Source of the DNA: Sphingomonas sp.
GTDB lineage: Bacteria; Pseudomonadota; Alphaproteobacteria; Sphingomonadales; Sphingomonadaceae
Direction: 5' to 3'
Assembly: GCF_003248515.1 (NCBI RefSeq)
Contig: NZ_QFOB01000016.1
Location: 3,676 to 67,675 of the forward strand
Length of the DNA: 64,000 nt
The notes under the pieces were generated by a model. The model was not told where the DNA came from and did not search any database. It was given only the letters and a program-made list of their open reading frames with translations. Below are positions 1-8,420 of the stretch, one piece after another (the first letter of the stretch is position 1; each line of letters opens with the position of its first letter). A program made the translations under genes and the position numbers.

Positions 1-1
1 C

Positions 2-343
2 TATGCGCTCGGCGGCTTCTCGGCCACGACCCAGGTGACGGCATTTACCTCGATGCGGTACGACCCGACGCTGTTCGAGCCCGGTGATGCGGGGTACGCG
101 ACTGCGACCCCTGCGCAGAAGATCAGCCAGAACAGGTTCGCAGGGCAGGCCTATGTGAATCTCACGCTGCGCTACAACGTGCTCCAGGGAGATGATGCCC
201 GCCGGTTCGAGGTCTTCACTGTCATCAACAACCTCCTGGATAACGATCCGCCGCCGTTCGCAACGATCGCCTTCTCGAACAGGACCAACCTGTATAACTC
301 GATCGGTCGCTCGTACCGCGTCGGCGTCGCGTTCAAGTTCTGA
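2..343 (+). CDS. TonB-dependent receptor, C-terminal end (partial)
   Basis: This is the last part of an outer-membrane beta-barrel receptor. The gene enters from before the window and about 113 residues are visible. The sequence alternates polar and aromatic residues as in barrel strands (VNLTLRYNV, FEVFTVINNLLD) and ends in FKF, the terminal-Phe signature used for barrel assembly. The 'INNLLD' stretch near the end is typical of TonB-dependent receptors of sphingomonads. It probably imports the substrate of the catabolic genes that follow or a siderophore; the plug domain, which would help decide, is outside the window. The next gene begins only about 25 bases downstream, which suggests co-transcription. 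Confidence 0.8.
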   Translation, partial: YALGGFSATTQVTAFTSMRYDPTLFEPGDAGYATATPAQKISQNRFAGQAYVNLTLRYNVLQGDDARRFEVFTVINNLLDNDPPPFATIAFSNRTNLYNSIGRSYRVGVAFKF

Positions 344-365
344 CCATAGCCCGACGTCCCGGCGC

Positions 366-1310
366 GTGGCAGTCGGTCGGTCGGGCAAGGCACGGAGGGT
401 CGATCTGGAACCGGATCGCAGATCACTACTGAGCCTTGCGGCAGTCGCCGCTTTCGCTGGGGGAGCGAAGGCGGCGCCGCGTTGCTCCATTCCGGCCGCT
501 CCGCTCACCACCTACCCACCCGCTCCACCGCTCGCCGGCAAGCAAGCGGTCGTGAGGGCCAATGGTGCTGCACTCTGGGTCTGCGACACCGGCGGGACGG
601 GCCTGCCGATCATCCTCCTCCATCCCTTCACCGGCAGCGGGCACGTCTGGGGATATCAACAACAGGCTTTTGTGGCCGCGGGCTGGCGCGTCATCAGCTA
701 TTCGCGTCGCGGCTATCGAGGTTCGGATCCGATTGGCGCTGGCGGCGCGGGCACCGACGCCGCCGACCTGGCCGCGCTACTCGATGTCCTAACTGTCGCG
801 AAATGCCACCTCGTGGCCAGCGCCGGCGGCGGGTTCGTAGCCGCGGACTTCGCCGTCGCTCAACCACACCGTGCTGCTTCGCTGACGATCGCCTGCAGCA
901 TCCTTGGCGCTAAAGGTGGAGAGTTCGACAGGCTGCAGCGGGCTCTTGCCGACCCCGCGATCGCCGCGCTGCCCGCCTATCTTCGCGAGCTTAGTCCATC
1001 CTATCGCGCGACCAACCCCGATGGCGTCCGTGCCTGGCGCGATCTTTCGGATAGCGCGCATGTCGGCGGGCGTCCGCCGCCACCGTCGGCCGGAATCACC
1101 CGCGAGCGCCTTGCTGCGCTTTCCATGCCGCGACTTCTGATAGGCGGCGATGCAGACATGATCGCTCCGCCACCGTTCCTTCGCCTTTTCGCTGGCTGGA
1201 TGGCCGGCTCGCGTCTCCGCATTCTGCCGGAAGGCGGCCACTCGCTCTATTGGGAACGACCGGACTTGTTCAACGCGGAGGTGCTCGACTTCCTGCCACG
1301 GCATGGTTGA
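366..1310 (+). CDS. Alpha/beta hydrolase, probably exported
   Basis: Serine hydrolase of the alpha/beta fold. A twin-arginine-like N-terminus (DRRSLLSLAAVAAFAGG, then AKAAP) looks like a signal peptide with cleavage after AKA. The nucleophile elbow VASAGG keeps the Ser (about residue 152); the acid is probably in GGDADM and the His in EGGHSLYW near the C-terminus. The start is uncertain. The GTG used here has no good ribosome-binding site, while an in-frame CTG at 405 has GGAGG six bases upstream and would give a tidy MEPDRRSLL signal peptide. The gene overlaps the next hydrolase by 8 bases, so the two are probably translated together. The substrate is unknown; an ester or lactone of the compound taken up is a reasonable guess. 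Confidence 0.75.
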   Translation: MAVGRSGKARRVDLEPDRRSLLSLAAVAAFAGGAKAAPRCSIPAAPLTTYPPAPPLAGKQAVVRANGAALWVCDTGGTGLPIILLHPFTGSGHVWGYQQQAFVAAGWRVISYSRRGYRGSDPIGAGGAGTDAADLAALLDVLTVAKCHLVASAGGGFVAADFAVAQPHRAASLTIACSILGAKGGEFDRLQRALADPAIAALPAYLRELSPSYRATNPDGVRAWRDLSDSAHVGGRPPPPSAGITRERLAALSMPRLLIGGDADMIAPPPFLRLFAGWMAGSRLRILPEGGHSLYWERPDLFNAEVLDFLPRHG

Positions 1311-2106
1311 GCCCTGCGCGGGTTGGGTCGAAGCCAACGGGGCCTCGCTACGGTTCCGGCGGGAAGGCCGGGGCACCACGATCGTCCTCCTCCACGAAAT
1401 GGGTGGAGCGCTCGAGAGCTGGAACCTTGTCGCCCCCGAGCTCGCTCTCAATCACGAGGTCGTCCGCTTCGACCTGCGCGGGAGTGGCCTTTCCGAGAAG
1501 ATCCGGACGCCGGTCTCCCTAGAGGTCTTCGTGGCGGACCTCGCTGTGCTGCTCGATCGCCTCGAGATAGATTCGCCGATCGTCGCCGGCGGCGCGCTCG
1601 GCGGCGGCATTGCGCTCGCCTTCGCCGCTTCACATCCTGAGCGGTCAGCCGGCGTCATCGCTTTCGCGCCTGCTACCGGCGTACCAGCGGAACGCCGCGC
1701 CCACGCCGCGACTTTTCACGAGCGGCTAGTCCAGAAGGGCATCGCGGCGACGGTCGACGAGGCGATGTCACCGAGCGCATGGCCCGATGAAGACGCTCGG
1801 CGCCGACCTGGCTTCGGACTCTTCCGCGCGTTGCAGAAGGCGGCCGACCCGGAAAGCAGTGGCCACCAGAACGCGATGCTGCTCGACGCCGACGTCGCCG
1901 CGTTCGCACCACCCGCGCGCGTTCCCGTCCGCCTGATCGCTGGCCGGGCCGACGCGATGCGCGGGCCCGCCGTGATCCGCGACTTCGCCGCCCGCATCCC
2001 CCATGCCTCGATCGGCGAGATCGAAAGCGGCCACTTCATGGTATTGCAGGCGCCGGATCGAGTAACCGCCGAGATTGCCGCTTTCGCGGCGACGATCGGA
2101 TCTTGA
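1303..2106 (+). CDS. Alpha/beta hydrolase-fold protein lacking the nucleophile
   Basis: A 267-residue alpha/beta hydrolase-fold protein similar in layout to meta-cleavage and lactone hydrolases: oxyanion region LLHEMGG, elbow region, acid loop GRADAM and the C-terminal ESGHFMV histidine. At the nucleophile elbow the expected G-x-S-x-G reads GGALGG, with Ala98 in place of the catalytic Ser. The rest of the fold looks intact with no stop or frameshift, so the protein is likely expressed but cannot use the normal acyl-enzyme mechanism. It may be a lyase-like or binding relative, or a partner of the upstream hydrolase, with which it overlaps by 8 bases. The ATG start is fixed by this overlap. It is convergent with the amidohydrolase downstream. 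Confidence 0.75.
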   Translation: MVEPCAGWVEANGASLRFRREGRGTTIVLLHEMGGALESWNLVAPELALNHEVVRFDLRGSGLSEKIRTPVSLEVFVADLAVLLDRLEIDSPIVAGGALGGGIALAFAASHPERSAGVIAFAPATGVPAERRAHAATFHERLVQKGIAATVDEAMSPSAWPDEDARRRPGFGLFRALQKAADPESSGHQNAMLLDADVAAFAPPARVPVRLIAGRADAMRGPAVIRDFAARIPHASIGEIESGHFMVLQAPDRVTAEIAAFAATIGS

Positions 2107-2182
2107 AGCCGGCTTTTCCGAGAAAGTCCGGTACTGAGACTAGATTGCCATCATCGCACAGCCGAAAACCGAGACCGGCGCT

Positions 2183-3052
2183 TTATGCAAAAAAAGCTGT
2201 CGGCGTGTCGACGAACACCGCCCGCCGGATGCTCTCGTCCGGTGTCCAGCGATCGAACAGGTCAACCATCGCCGCTACATCGGGCGCTCGGGCCATTTGA
2301 CCGAGGAACGGCCAGTCGCTGCCGAAGATCAGACGATCGGCGACCGCCTCGATCAGCGCGTCATGGAACGGGCGGACATCATCATAGTCGGGAAAGGCGG
2401 TCGAAAGCCGACCGGGGGTCAGCTTGACCGCGAACGGGCCGTCCCCGACCATCGCCACGAACGACCGGAACGTCGGGTCTTCCGTCCCTGCGGCGACGTC
2501 GGGCTGGCCCATGTGATCGAACACGATGGGAATGGCGGTCGACCGGAACTGGTCCGCCATGCCGACCAGCGCGGCGCAGGGCGCGAAGACGTGCGCCGTC
2601 AGCCCATGCTCGCGCAATCGCGGCGCCAAGACGGCGAAATCGGGCAGATCGAGAACGCCCGGCCAGGGATCGTCGCTCGTGCGCGGTCCGGCCTTCGTGA
2701 AGCGCAGACCCCGCATGCCCCCGCGCTTCATCGCCGCGAGCGTATCGTCGTCGATCTCCGGCGAAACGACCCCGATCGCACCGATCCGCCCGTTCGACCG
2801 GGCGACGGCATCGAGGGTGGCCCGATTGTCATAACCACAGGCCGAGGCGTGAACGAGCATCCCGTTCGCGAAGCCGGCGGCGTCGAGCATCGCGCGATGA
2901 TCGTCGGCGGTCGCGAGCGGAGGCGTGTACCGGCAGGCCGGATCGAGCGGGAACCGGTCGAACGGCCCGAAGACATGGGCGTGGCAGTCCCACGCGCCGT
3001 CCGGCAGCGGCTTAGCCGGCCGGCCGGTCGTCGGAAGCGGCGGCGGCGTCAC
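2183..3052 (-). CDS. Amidohydrolase-family (LigI-like) TIM-barrel hydrolase
   Basis: A 289-residue amidohydrolase_2-type TIM barrel. The metal/active-site signatures DCHAH (Asp22, His24, His26), FDHMGQ and FGSDWPF are all present and in the usual order. The family includes 2-pyrone-4,6-dicarboxylate lactonase (LigI), decarboxylases and other hydrolases of aromatic-ring products, so lactone hydrolysis after ring cleavage is the likely role. It is the last gene of a six-gene minus-strand operon and its ATG overlaps the DUF35 gene's stop by 4 bases. Assignment to the family is secure; the exact substrate is not. Confidence 0.85.
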   Translation of the reverse strand: MTPPPLPTTGRPAKPLPDGAWDCHAHVFGPFDRFPLDPACRYTPPLATADDHRAMLDAAGFANGMLVHASACGYDNRATLDAVARSNGRIGAIGVVSPEIDDDTLAAMKRGGMRGLRFTKAGPRTSDDPWPGVLDLPDFAVLAPRLREHGLTAHVFAPCAALVGMADQFRSTAIPIVFDHMGQPDVAAGTEDPTFRSFVAMVGDGPFAVKLTPGRLSTAFPDYDDVRPFHDALIEAVADRLIFGSDWPFLGQMARAPDVAAMVDLFDRWTPDESIRRAVFVDTPTAFFA

Positions 3053-3441
3053 GCCGAAAACCGGACCTTGGGCAGCATGCCCTGCTCGTGTCGCTCGTAG
3101 AGGATTTCGACCCGCTTATCGATCGCCCCGTCCTCGGGCGTGGGATCGACCAGGTTCACGACGACGATCGGGCCTTCGTCGAGCCGTACCGCCGCACAGG
3201 TGTAGGGCGGCACATGATCGTCGAAATACTTCTTGTGGAACACGCAGGTCGAAACGACCGTACCGGTGCCCTTCAGCGTCCGCCAGGTCGCATCGAACGA
3301 CAGGCAGTTCTGACAGATCGGCGCCGGCGGGTAGCGATGCTCTTGGCAGTTATCGCACTGCTGGATCGCCCAGGCCTCCTCGTCGATGCTCTTCCACATC
3401 GGAACGTCGTAAAAGCCGATGACGCGCTGCGAATTGCCCAT
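3049..3441 (-). CDS. DUF35 OB-fold/zinc-ribbon protein, partner of the adjacent thiolase-like protein
   Basis: A 130-residue protein of the DUF35 (Zn-ribbon plus OB-fold acyl-CoA-associated) family. The N-terminal zinc ribbon has Cys29, Cys32, Cys43 and Cys46, followed by the OB fold with the typical 'GTGTVVS' and 'PPYTCAAVRLDEG' strands. DUF35 proteins pair with SCP2/Ltp-type thiolase-like enzymes; in actinobacterial steroid side-chain breakdown the Ltp2-DUF35 complex is a retro-aldolase. Its gene begins 4 bases after the stop of the thiolase-like gene, which supports a stable pair here. A second, similar pair lies at 8421-9994. Confidence 0.88.
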   Translation of the reverse strand: MGNSQRVIGFYDVPMWKSIDEEAWAIQQCDNCQEHRYPPAPICQNCLSFDATWRTLKGTGTVVSTCVFHKKYFDDHVPPYTCAAVRLDEGPIVVVNLVDPTPEDGAIDKRVEILYERHEQGMLPKVRFSA

Positions 3442-3445
3442 GGTC

Positions 3446-4618
3446 TTACTTCCCGTAGATGATCGAGACGGCCTTGCCGGCGACGTCGGAACTCATGTGG
3501 ACGAAATCGCAGTCGGGCACTTGGCGCTCGCCGCATTCGCCGCGGATTTGGCGAACGGCTTCCACCTGATGACCCCAGCCCTGCATGTAGCTTTCGGAAA
3601 GATGCCCGCCGCTCGTGTTGATCGGCAGCCCGCCGCCGAGCCCGATGCCCGTCTCGCGAAAGAATTTGGCGACGTCGCCGTCGGCGCAATAGCCGTAGCC
3701 TTCGAGCGCCATCATGACGTGCGGCGAGAAGCTATCGTAGATCTGGAGGCAGTCCATGTCCTTCGGTCCGACGCCCGCCATTTCGAACGCCTGGTGCCCC
3801 GCGGCCTCTTCGGCGGGGGCATAATAGCCGTCGAAGCGCGGCTCCAGGCTGCTCGCCTTGCGGTTGAGATCGTAGCGGCCGATGCCGTGGATGTAGACGG
3901 GCTTCTTACCCGACTTCTTCGCGGCGCGCTCGGCGCGTTCGGCCGACATCAGGATCAGCGACACGCCGCCGTCGTTGATGAGGCAGTAATCGAGCCGGTG
4001 GAGCGGCTCGACCACCCAGGGCGAGGCGAGATAATCCTCGATCGTCACCGGCTTGCGCATGATCGCATCGGGGTTGAGGCTGGCGGCGTGGCGCTGCGCA
4101 ACCGCGATCTGGCCAAGGTCGGAATGGGTGTAGCCCCGCTCCCACATGTAGCGCTGGAACTGGATCGCGTACAGCGCACCCTGCGAAGTGAACCCCCATG
4201 GCGCGTGGAAGACGAGGTTGAGGAAACCGGCGCCGCCGACCGGATTGGTGCCGCCATAATTCATGCCTGCCGAGCGCTGCTCGGTGCCGTAGACGAGCGC
4301 CACCACCTCGCAGCGACCGGCGGCGATCGCGCTCACCGCCTCCTGCATGCCCATCATGGGATCGTTGCTGACCCCCCATTTGACGTTGAGACCGAGAATT
4401 TCGGAGACGCGCTCGTACGGCGTGCCGAAGCTCACCATCAGCCCGTCGATCTCGTCGCGCTCGATGCCGGCGTCGGCGAGCGCACGGGTGAAGCCGATAG
4501 CGGTGTAGCCGAGCGCGTTGTGCGGCTTGGTGCCGCCAAGCACGGTCTTGTGATCGGCGGCATAGTCGGTGTGGCCGATGCCGACGATCGCGGCGACCTT
4601 CGAAAGCGATGCGGACAT
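3446..4618 (-). CDS. Ltp/SCP2-type thiolase-like protein (possible retro-aldolase)
   Basis: A 390-residue thiolase-superfamily protein of the lipid-transfer (Ltp/SCPx) branch, beginning KVAAIVGIGHTDYA and ending with the GGGLPINTSGGHLSESYMQG region and a C-terminal 'IIYGK'. The N-terminal half carries no Cys where classical thiolases have their acyl-accepting Cys (the segment reads NDPMMGM before EAVSAIAAGRCE). That fits the Ltp-type aldolases rather than Claisen thiolases. It stands between the CoA-transferase subunits and a DUF35 partner, in the same operon as an enoyl-CoA hydratase, so C-C cleavage of a beta-hydroxyacyl-CoA is the favoured role. Confidence 0.82.
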   Translation of the reverse strand: MSASLSKVAAIVGIGHTDYAADHKTVLGGTKPHNALGYTAIGFTRALADAGIERDEIDGLMVSFGTPYERVSEILGLNVKWGVSNDPMMGMQEAVSAIAAGRCEVVALVYGTEQRSAGMNYGGTNPVGGAGFLNLVFHAPWGFTSQGALYAIQFQRYMWERGYTHSDLGQIAVAQRHAASLNPDAIMRKPVTIEDYLASPWVVEPLHRLDYCLINDGGVSLILMSAERAERAAKKSGKKPVYIHGIGRYDLNRKASSLEPRFDGYYAPAEEAAGHQAFEMAGVGPKDMDCLQIYDSFSPHVMMALEGYGYCADGDVAKFFRETGIGLGGGLPINTSGGHLSESYMQGWGHQVEAVRQIRGECGERQVPDCDFVHMSSDVAGKAVSIIYGK

Positions 4619-4631
4619 CGGCTTTATTCCT

Positions 4632-5309
4632 TCATCGTTCTGATTGGTGGAGCGGCGAGTCGGTCAGCGCCTGGAGCTGGTCGAAGCTGAGTCCGGGCAC
4701 GATCTCGATCACCTTGAAGCCACGCTCGGTGACGTCGAGCACCGCGAGATTGGTATATACCCGAGACACGGTGCCGAGCGCGGTGACCGGATAGCTGCAG
4801 GTCCGCACCAGCTTGCTGACCCCGTCCTTGGTCAGATGGTCCATCAGGATCCAGATGCGCTTGGCGCCGACCGCCAGGTCCATCGCCCCGCCGACCGCTG
4901 GCGCCGCATCGTTCGCCGATGTCGTCCAATTGGCGAGATCGCCCTTCTCGGAAACCTCGAGCGCACCCATCACGCACAGGTCGAGATGGCCGCCGCGGAT
5001 CATTCCGAAACTGTTCGAATGGTTGAAGAACGAGCCGCCTGGATGCAGCTCGACATGCTTCTTAGCGGCGTTGACCACCCAGGGATCAATGGCGTTGCCG
5101 GTCGCGGCGGGCCCCATTCCGAGAATGCCGTTTTCCGAGTGGAAGATGACCTCGCGCTCCACCGGTACATGGTCCGAAATCAGGATCGGGATACCGATGC
5201 CGAGATTGACATACCAGCCGTCGGGAATGTCGGCGGCGGCGCGCGCCGCCATCTCGGGGCGAGTGCGCGGCGTGACGCCGGCGGGAAGGGTCGCGGTCGT
5301 GGTGGTCAT
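4632..5309 (-). CDS. 3-oxoacid CoA-transferase subunit B (PcaJ-like)
   Basis: Beta subunit of a class I CoA-transferase (225 residues), which moves CoA from succinyl- or acetyl-CoA to a keto acid through a glutamyl-CoA thioester. The catalytic Glu is in the SENG motif (Glu59) followed by GILGMGP. The segment GSFFNHSNSFGMIRGGHLD is typical of this subunit. It follows the A subunit after an 11-base gap and precedes the thiolase-like gene. The pair resembles 3-oxoadipate CoA-transferase (PcaIJ) and succinyl-CoA:3-ketoacid transferase; the sequence alone does not separate these. Confidence 0.88.
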   Translation of the reverse strand: MTTTTATLPAGVTPRTRPEMAARAAADIPDGWYVNLGIGIPILISDHVPVEREVIFHSENGILGMGPAATGNAIDPWVVNAAKKHVELHPGGSFFNHSNSFGMIRGGHLDLCVMGALEVSEKGDLANWTTSANDAAPAVGGAMDLAVGAKRIWILMDHLTKDGVSKLVRTCSYPVTALGTVSRVYTNLAVLDVTERGFKVIEIVPGLSFDQLQALTDSPLHQSER

Positions 5310-5320
5310 GATCGTCTCCT

Positions 5321-5989
5321 TCAGCCGGCCGGCGACCGCACTTCGACGACGCGGTCGACGAAGATGCCTTGGGTCGTGATCTGATCGGGATCGAGCTCGC
5401 CGAGCGGCACGATGCGGTCGACCTGAGCAATCGTCAGCGTCGCCGCAGTCGCCATGTCGGGGTTAAAGTTGCGACCGGTCTTGTTGTAGGTGAGATTGCC
5501 CCAGCGATCGCCGCGCCACGCCTCGACCAGCGCCACGTCGCCGGGCAGCCAGCGCTCCATGATGTAGGTGTGGCCGTCGAACTCGCGGCTTTCCTTGCCC
5601 TCGGCGAGCAGGGTATTAGCCCCTGTGCGGGTGTAGAAAGCGGGAATGCCGGCACCCGCCGCGCGCATCCGCTCTGCGAGCGTGCCCTGTGGCACGACCT
5701 CGACCTCGATCTTCCCTTGTTTGTAGAGATCCGAGAAGATCTCGGAGGTGCGCGGGAAGCTGCAGATGATCTTGCGCACCCGGCCGAGCTGCATCAGGCG
5801 CGGCATGCCGCGATCGCCGAACCCCGAATTGTTCGACACCAAAGTGAGGTCGCTCGCCCCCTGTTCGATCAGCGCGTCGAGCAGCGCGGTCGGATGGCCG
5901 ACCGAGCCGAAGCCGCCCACCAGCACCGTCGCCCCATCGCGAACGCCGGCGAGCGCATCGACCAGCGAGGCCACCGTCTTGTCAGGCAT
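5321..5989 (-). CDS. 3-oxoacid CoA-transferase subunit A (PcaI-like)
   Basis: Alpha subunit (222 residues) of the class I CoA-transferase, recognised by the CoA-binding glycine motif VLVGGFGSVGHP (residues 23-33) and the later segments PQGTLAERMRAAGAGIPAFYTRTG and NLTYNKTGRNFNP. It assembles with subunit B encoded immediately downstream. The gene sits between the enoyl-CoA hydratase and subunit B. With a ring-cleavage dioxygenase and dienelactone hydrolase elsewhere in the island, a beta-ketoadipate-like lower pathway is possible, but a substrate-specific acyl activation is equally compatible. Confidence 0.88.
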   Translation of the reverse strand: MPDKTVASLVDALAGVRDGATVLVGGFGSVGHPTALLDALIEQGASDLTLVSNNSGFGDRGMPRLMQLGRVRKIICSFPRTSEIFSDLYKQGKIEVEVVPQGTLAERMRAAGAGIPAFYTRTGANTLLAEGKESREFDGHTYIMERWLPGDVALVEAWRGDRWGNLTYNKTGRNFNPDMATAATLTIAQVDRIVPLGELDPDQITTQGIFVDRVVEVRSPAG

Positions 5990-6030
5990 GCTCCATCTCC
6001 GCTTCGTCCGGTCTCACGCCGGCGCTCCAT

Positions 6031-6804
6031 TCATTCGCCACGATAGACCGGGGGCCGCTTCTCGGCGAAGGCGATGCGGCCTTCGATCCGGTCCTTGGTG
6101 TCGCGCATAACGCCGAACGCCATCCGTTCCATGTTGAGACCGGCCTCGAGAGAAGTCTCCATCCCTTGATAAACCAGTCGCTTGATGACGCGGATCGCGA
6201 GCGGTCCGTTCTCGGCGATCTTGCGCGCGATCTCGAAGACCTTGTCCTGGAGCTCGGCCGCGGGGAACACTTCCTGGACTAGGCCGACACGATAGGCCTC
6301 GGCGGCGTCGATGTGATCGCCCGTCAGCATCATATACATGGCCTTGCCCAGACCGAGTTCGCGCGGAAGCCGCTGCGTGCCGCCGGCACCCGGGATCGTC
6401 GCGCGCTTCGCCTCGGGCAGCCCGAGCCGCGCGGTGTCGGCAGCGAACCGCATATCGCACAGCAAGGCGAGTTCGAGCCCGCCGCCGAGCGTCCAACCGT
6501 TCAGCGCCGCGATGACCGGCTTGTCGGTTCCGAGCCCCATATTGGATTCGTCCTTGGCCCGACCGAAATTCAGCTCCGCGTAGCTCTCCTTGGGAGGCAA
6601 TGTCTTTTTGAGGTTGGCGCCGGTGCAGAAGGCCTTGTCGCCCGCACCTGTGACGATCAGCACGCGGATGTCGTCATCCTCCTGGACGCGCTTGAAGCCG
6701 GCGAACATCGCCGCGCGCATCTCGGGATCGAGCGAATTCATCGCTTCGGGGGCATTGAGAGTCAGGGTCGCGACCTTGTCGCGTACTGCGAAATCTACCG
6801 GCAT
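6031..6804 (-). CDS. Enoyl-CoA hydratase/isomerase family protein
   Basis: A 257-residue crotonase-fold protein. The two oxyanion-hole segments (KAFCTGANL and LNGWTLGGGLELALLCD) and the signature LPEAKRATIPGAGGTQRLPR are clear, so one catalytic Glu is kept. The second Glu of classical hydratases, expected within a 'MEMVLTG'-like motif, is Tyr here (AMYMMLTGD), so hydration may be altered or the enzyme may act as an isomerase or lyase. It is first in the minus-strand operon ending with the amidohydrolase, and its promoter must lie in the 179-base divergent gap shared with the MmgE/PrpD gene. Confidence 0.85.
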   Translation of the reverse strand: MPVDFAVRDKVATLTLNAPEAMNSLDPEMRAAMFAGFKRVQEDDDIRVLIVTGAGDKAFCTGANLKKTLPPKESYAELNFGRAKDESNMGLGTDKPVIAALNGWTLGGGLELALLCDMRFAADTARLGLPEAKRATIPGAGGTQRLPRELGLGKAMYMMLTGDHIDAAEAYRVGLVQEVFPAAELQDKVFEIARKIAENGPLAIRVIKRLVYQGMETSLEAGLNMERMAFGVMRDTKDRIEGRIAFAEKRPPVYRGE

Positions 6805-6983
6805 TCGCCTCTCCGTCCGTTGTCGCTCCTTGCTACGCCGCGCGCCGCCGTTCGGCCAACGACAAGAATCGTGGCAAGTTGAGCATTTCTCACCACAGGC
6901 TACGGTCCATCGCTACGCGACCGCGCAGTTTTACGTCTATAAAGGCACGATAGCGCCCAACGAAGCGTGGAGAGGAAAAATCA

Positions 6984-8360
6984 ATGGCCGACCCTGCCCC
7001 TATCCCGCAGCCGATGGCCGCCCGCTTCGGAAAGTTCGTCGCCGACCTCGAATTCGAGCAGCTGCCGGAACGCGCCGTCGAAGCGGTGCGTGCAGGCATC
7101 GTTGACTTCGGCGCCTGCCGGTTCATCGGCGAACACGAACTCGTCGTCCAAGCGATCGTGGCGAGCCTGGATACCTGCGGCCTATCCGAGGAGGCGTCGA
7201 TCGGCTTCGCCGGCATACGCTGCTCGGCGGCGGAGGCCGCGCTCGTAAACGCCGCCGCCGCCCATGCCTCGCACATCGACGACAATGCGCTGCGCAACAA
7301 CCATGTCAGCTCGGTGCTCGCTGCGACGGCGCTCGCCGCGGCGGAGGCGACAGGTCGGGACGGTCGCGCGGTCGTGACCGGCTATGTTGCGGGGTACGAA
7401 GTCTGGGCCCGGCTCGTCGCCGCGGAGGCGAACCCCTACGGCCCGAAAGGCTGGCATAGCACGGCGGTGCTGGGCCCGGTCGCAGCGGCAGCGACGGCTT
7501 CATCGATCGCCGGGCTGAACGCAACACAGGCACAGGCGGCGATCGCCACTGCGGCGTCGGCGTCGGGCGGCCTCATCGCCAATTTCAACGACTGGGTGAA
7601 GCCGTGGCAGGTCGGCCGGGCGGCCTCGACCGGGATCACAGCGGCGAAGCTCGCGAAAGCGGGCTTTCGTGGCGGCGCGGGCGCACTCGACGCCGGCAAC
7701 GGTTTGCTCGCGGCGCTCTCGCCGGCGGGCAAGCTCGATCCGACCCGCGATATGGACACACTCGGCAGCGACTGGGCGATCGAGCGCGAGGGCGTCAACA
7801 TCAAGCGTTATCCTTGGGCGCTCCCGTGCCACCGGGCCCTCGACGGCATCTTCGAGCTCCTCGATCAAGCGCCGATCGATCCTGCCGATGTCGAATCGAT
7901 CAAGGTCGTAATCGGCACCGAGGAGGAATCCGTCCTCGCCAGTCGCCGCGTTCCAGAATTTCGACCGCTGATGAGCGTGCAGCTGGCAATCGCCGCCGCC
8001 ATCATTTCAGGTCGCGTCGGCGCGCAGGAATATGCGCCCGCCTTCTACGATCGCGCGGACGTTCGCGCGTTGATGGACAAGATCTCGATCTCAGTCCGGG
8101 ACGCCCTCACTCCGGACAAGGATCCCAATCTCGGCTATCGCTCCGCCCTCACCGTGCGGATGAGCGACGGTTCGGTGCGAACAAGCCGCGACATCCAGTT
8201 CCCCCTCGGCAACTGGTCGAGTCCGCTCAGCGCCGAACAGCAATGGGGAAAGTTTGCCGAGGCGGCGGAGCCGGCGATCGGTCCCGATCGCGCGCGGCGC
8301 TTATTCGACCGGTTACGCGCGATCGACCAGGTGACGGACCTAGCCGCCATTGCGGCCTGA
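6984..8360 (+). CDS. MmgE/PrpD family protein
   Basis: A 458-residue member of the MmgE/PrpD family (2-methylcitrate dehydratase relatives, also cis-aconitate decarboxylase and iminodisuccinate epimerase relatives). Recognisable parts are the N-terminal helical domain with AAAAHASHIDDN (a position that is HxxD/DD in the family), the glycine-rich 'GYVAGYEVWARL', the 'WHSTAVLGPVAAAA' segment and the KRYPWALPCHRALDG motif of the C-terminal lid. The ATG follows GGAGAGG. It would dehydrate or isomerise a hydroxy-acid intermediate. It is divergent from the enoyl-CoA hydratase operon and convergent with the second DUF35 gene. Confidence 0.85.
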   Translation: MADPAPIPQPMAARFGKFVADLEFEQLPERAVEAVRAGIVDFGACRFIGEHELVVQAIVASLDTCGLSEEASIGFAGIRCSAAEAALVNAAAAHASHIDDNALRNNHVSSVLAATALAAAEATGRDGRAVVTGYVAGYEVWARLVAAEANPYGPKGWHSTAVLGPVAAAATASSIAGLNATQAQAAIATAASASGGLIANFNDWVKPWQVGRAASTGITAAKLAKAGFRGGAGALDAGNGLLAALSPAGKLDPTRDMDTLGSDWAIEREGVNIKRYPWALPCHRALDGIFELLDQAPIDPADVESIKVVIGTEEESVLASRRVPEFRPLMSVQLAIAAAIISGRVGAQEYAPAFYDRADVRALMDKISISVRDALTPDKDPNLGYRSALTVRMSDGSVRTSRDIQFPLGNWSSPLSAEQQWGKFAEAAEPAIGPDRARRLFDRLRAIDQVTDLAAIAA

Positions 8361-8420
8361 TCGCGCGCGACCGTCAAACCGAAAATACCTTACTTCTGCG
8401 AGCGATCCCCGACCAGCCGA

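Noticed and set aside
2107..2182. Terminator between the second hydrolase and the amidohydrolase
   Set aside because: Short CCGG repeats are present but no stem followed by a T-run on either strand.
3419..4690. Plus-strand open frame of 423 codons
   Set aside because: Mirror frame of the thiolase-like gene; no ribosome-binding site or domain.
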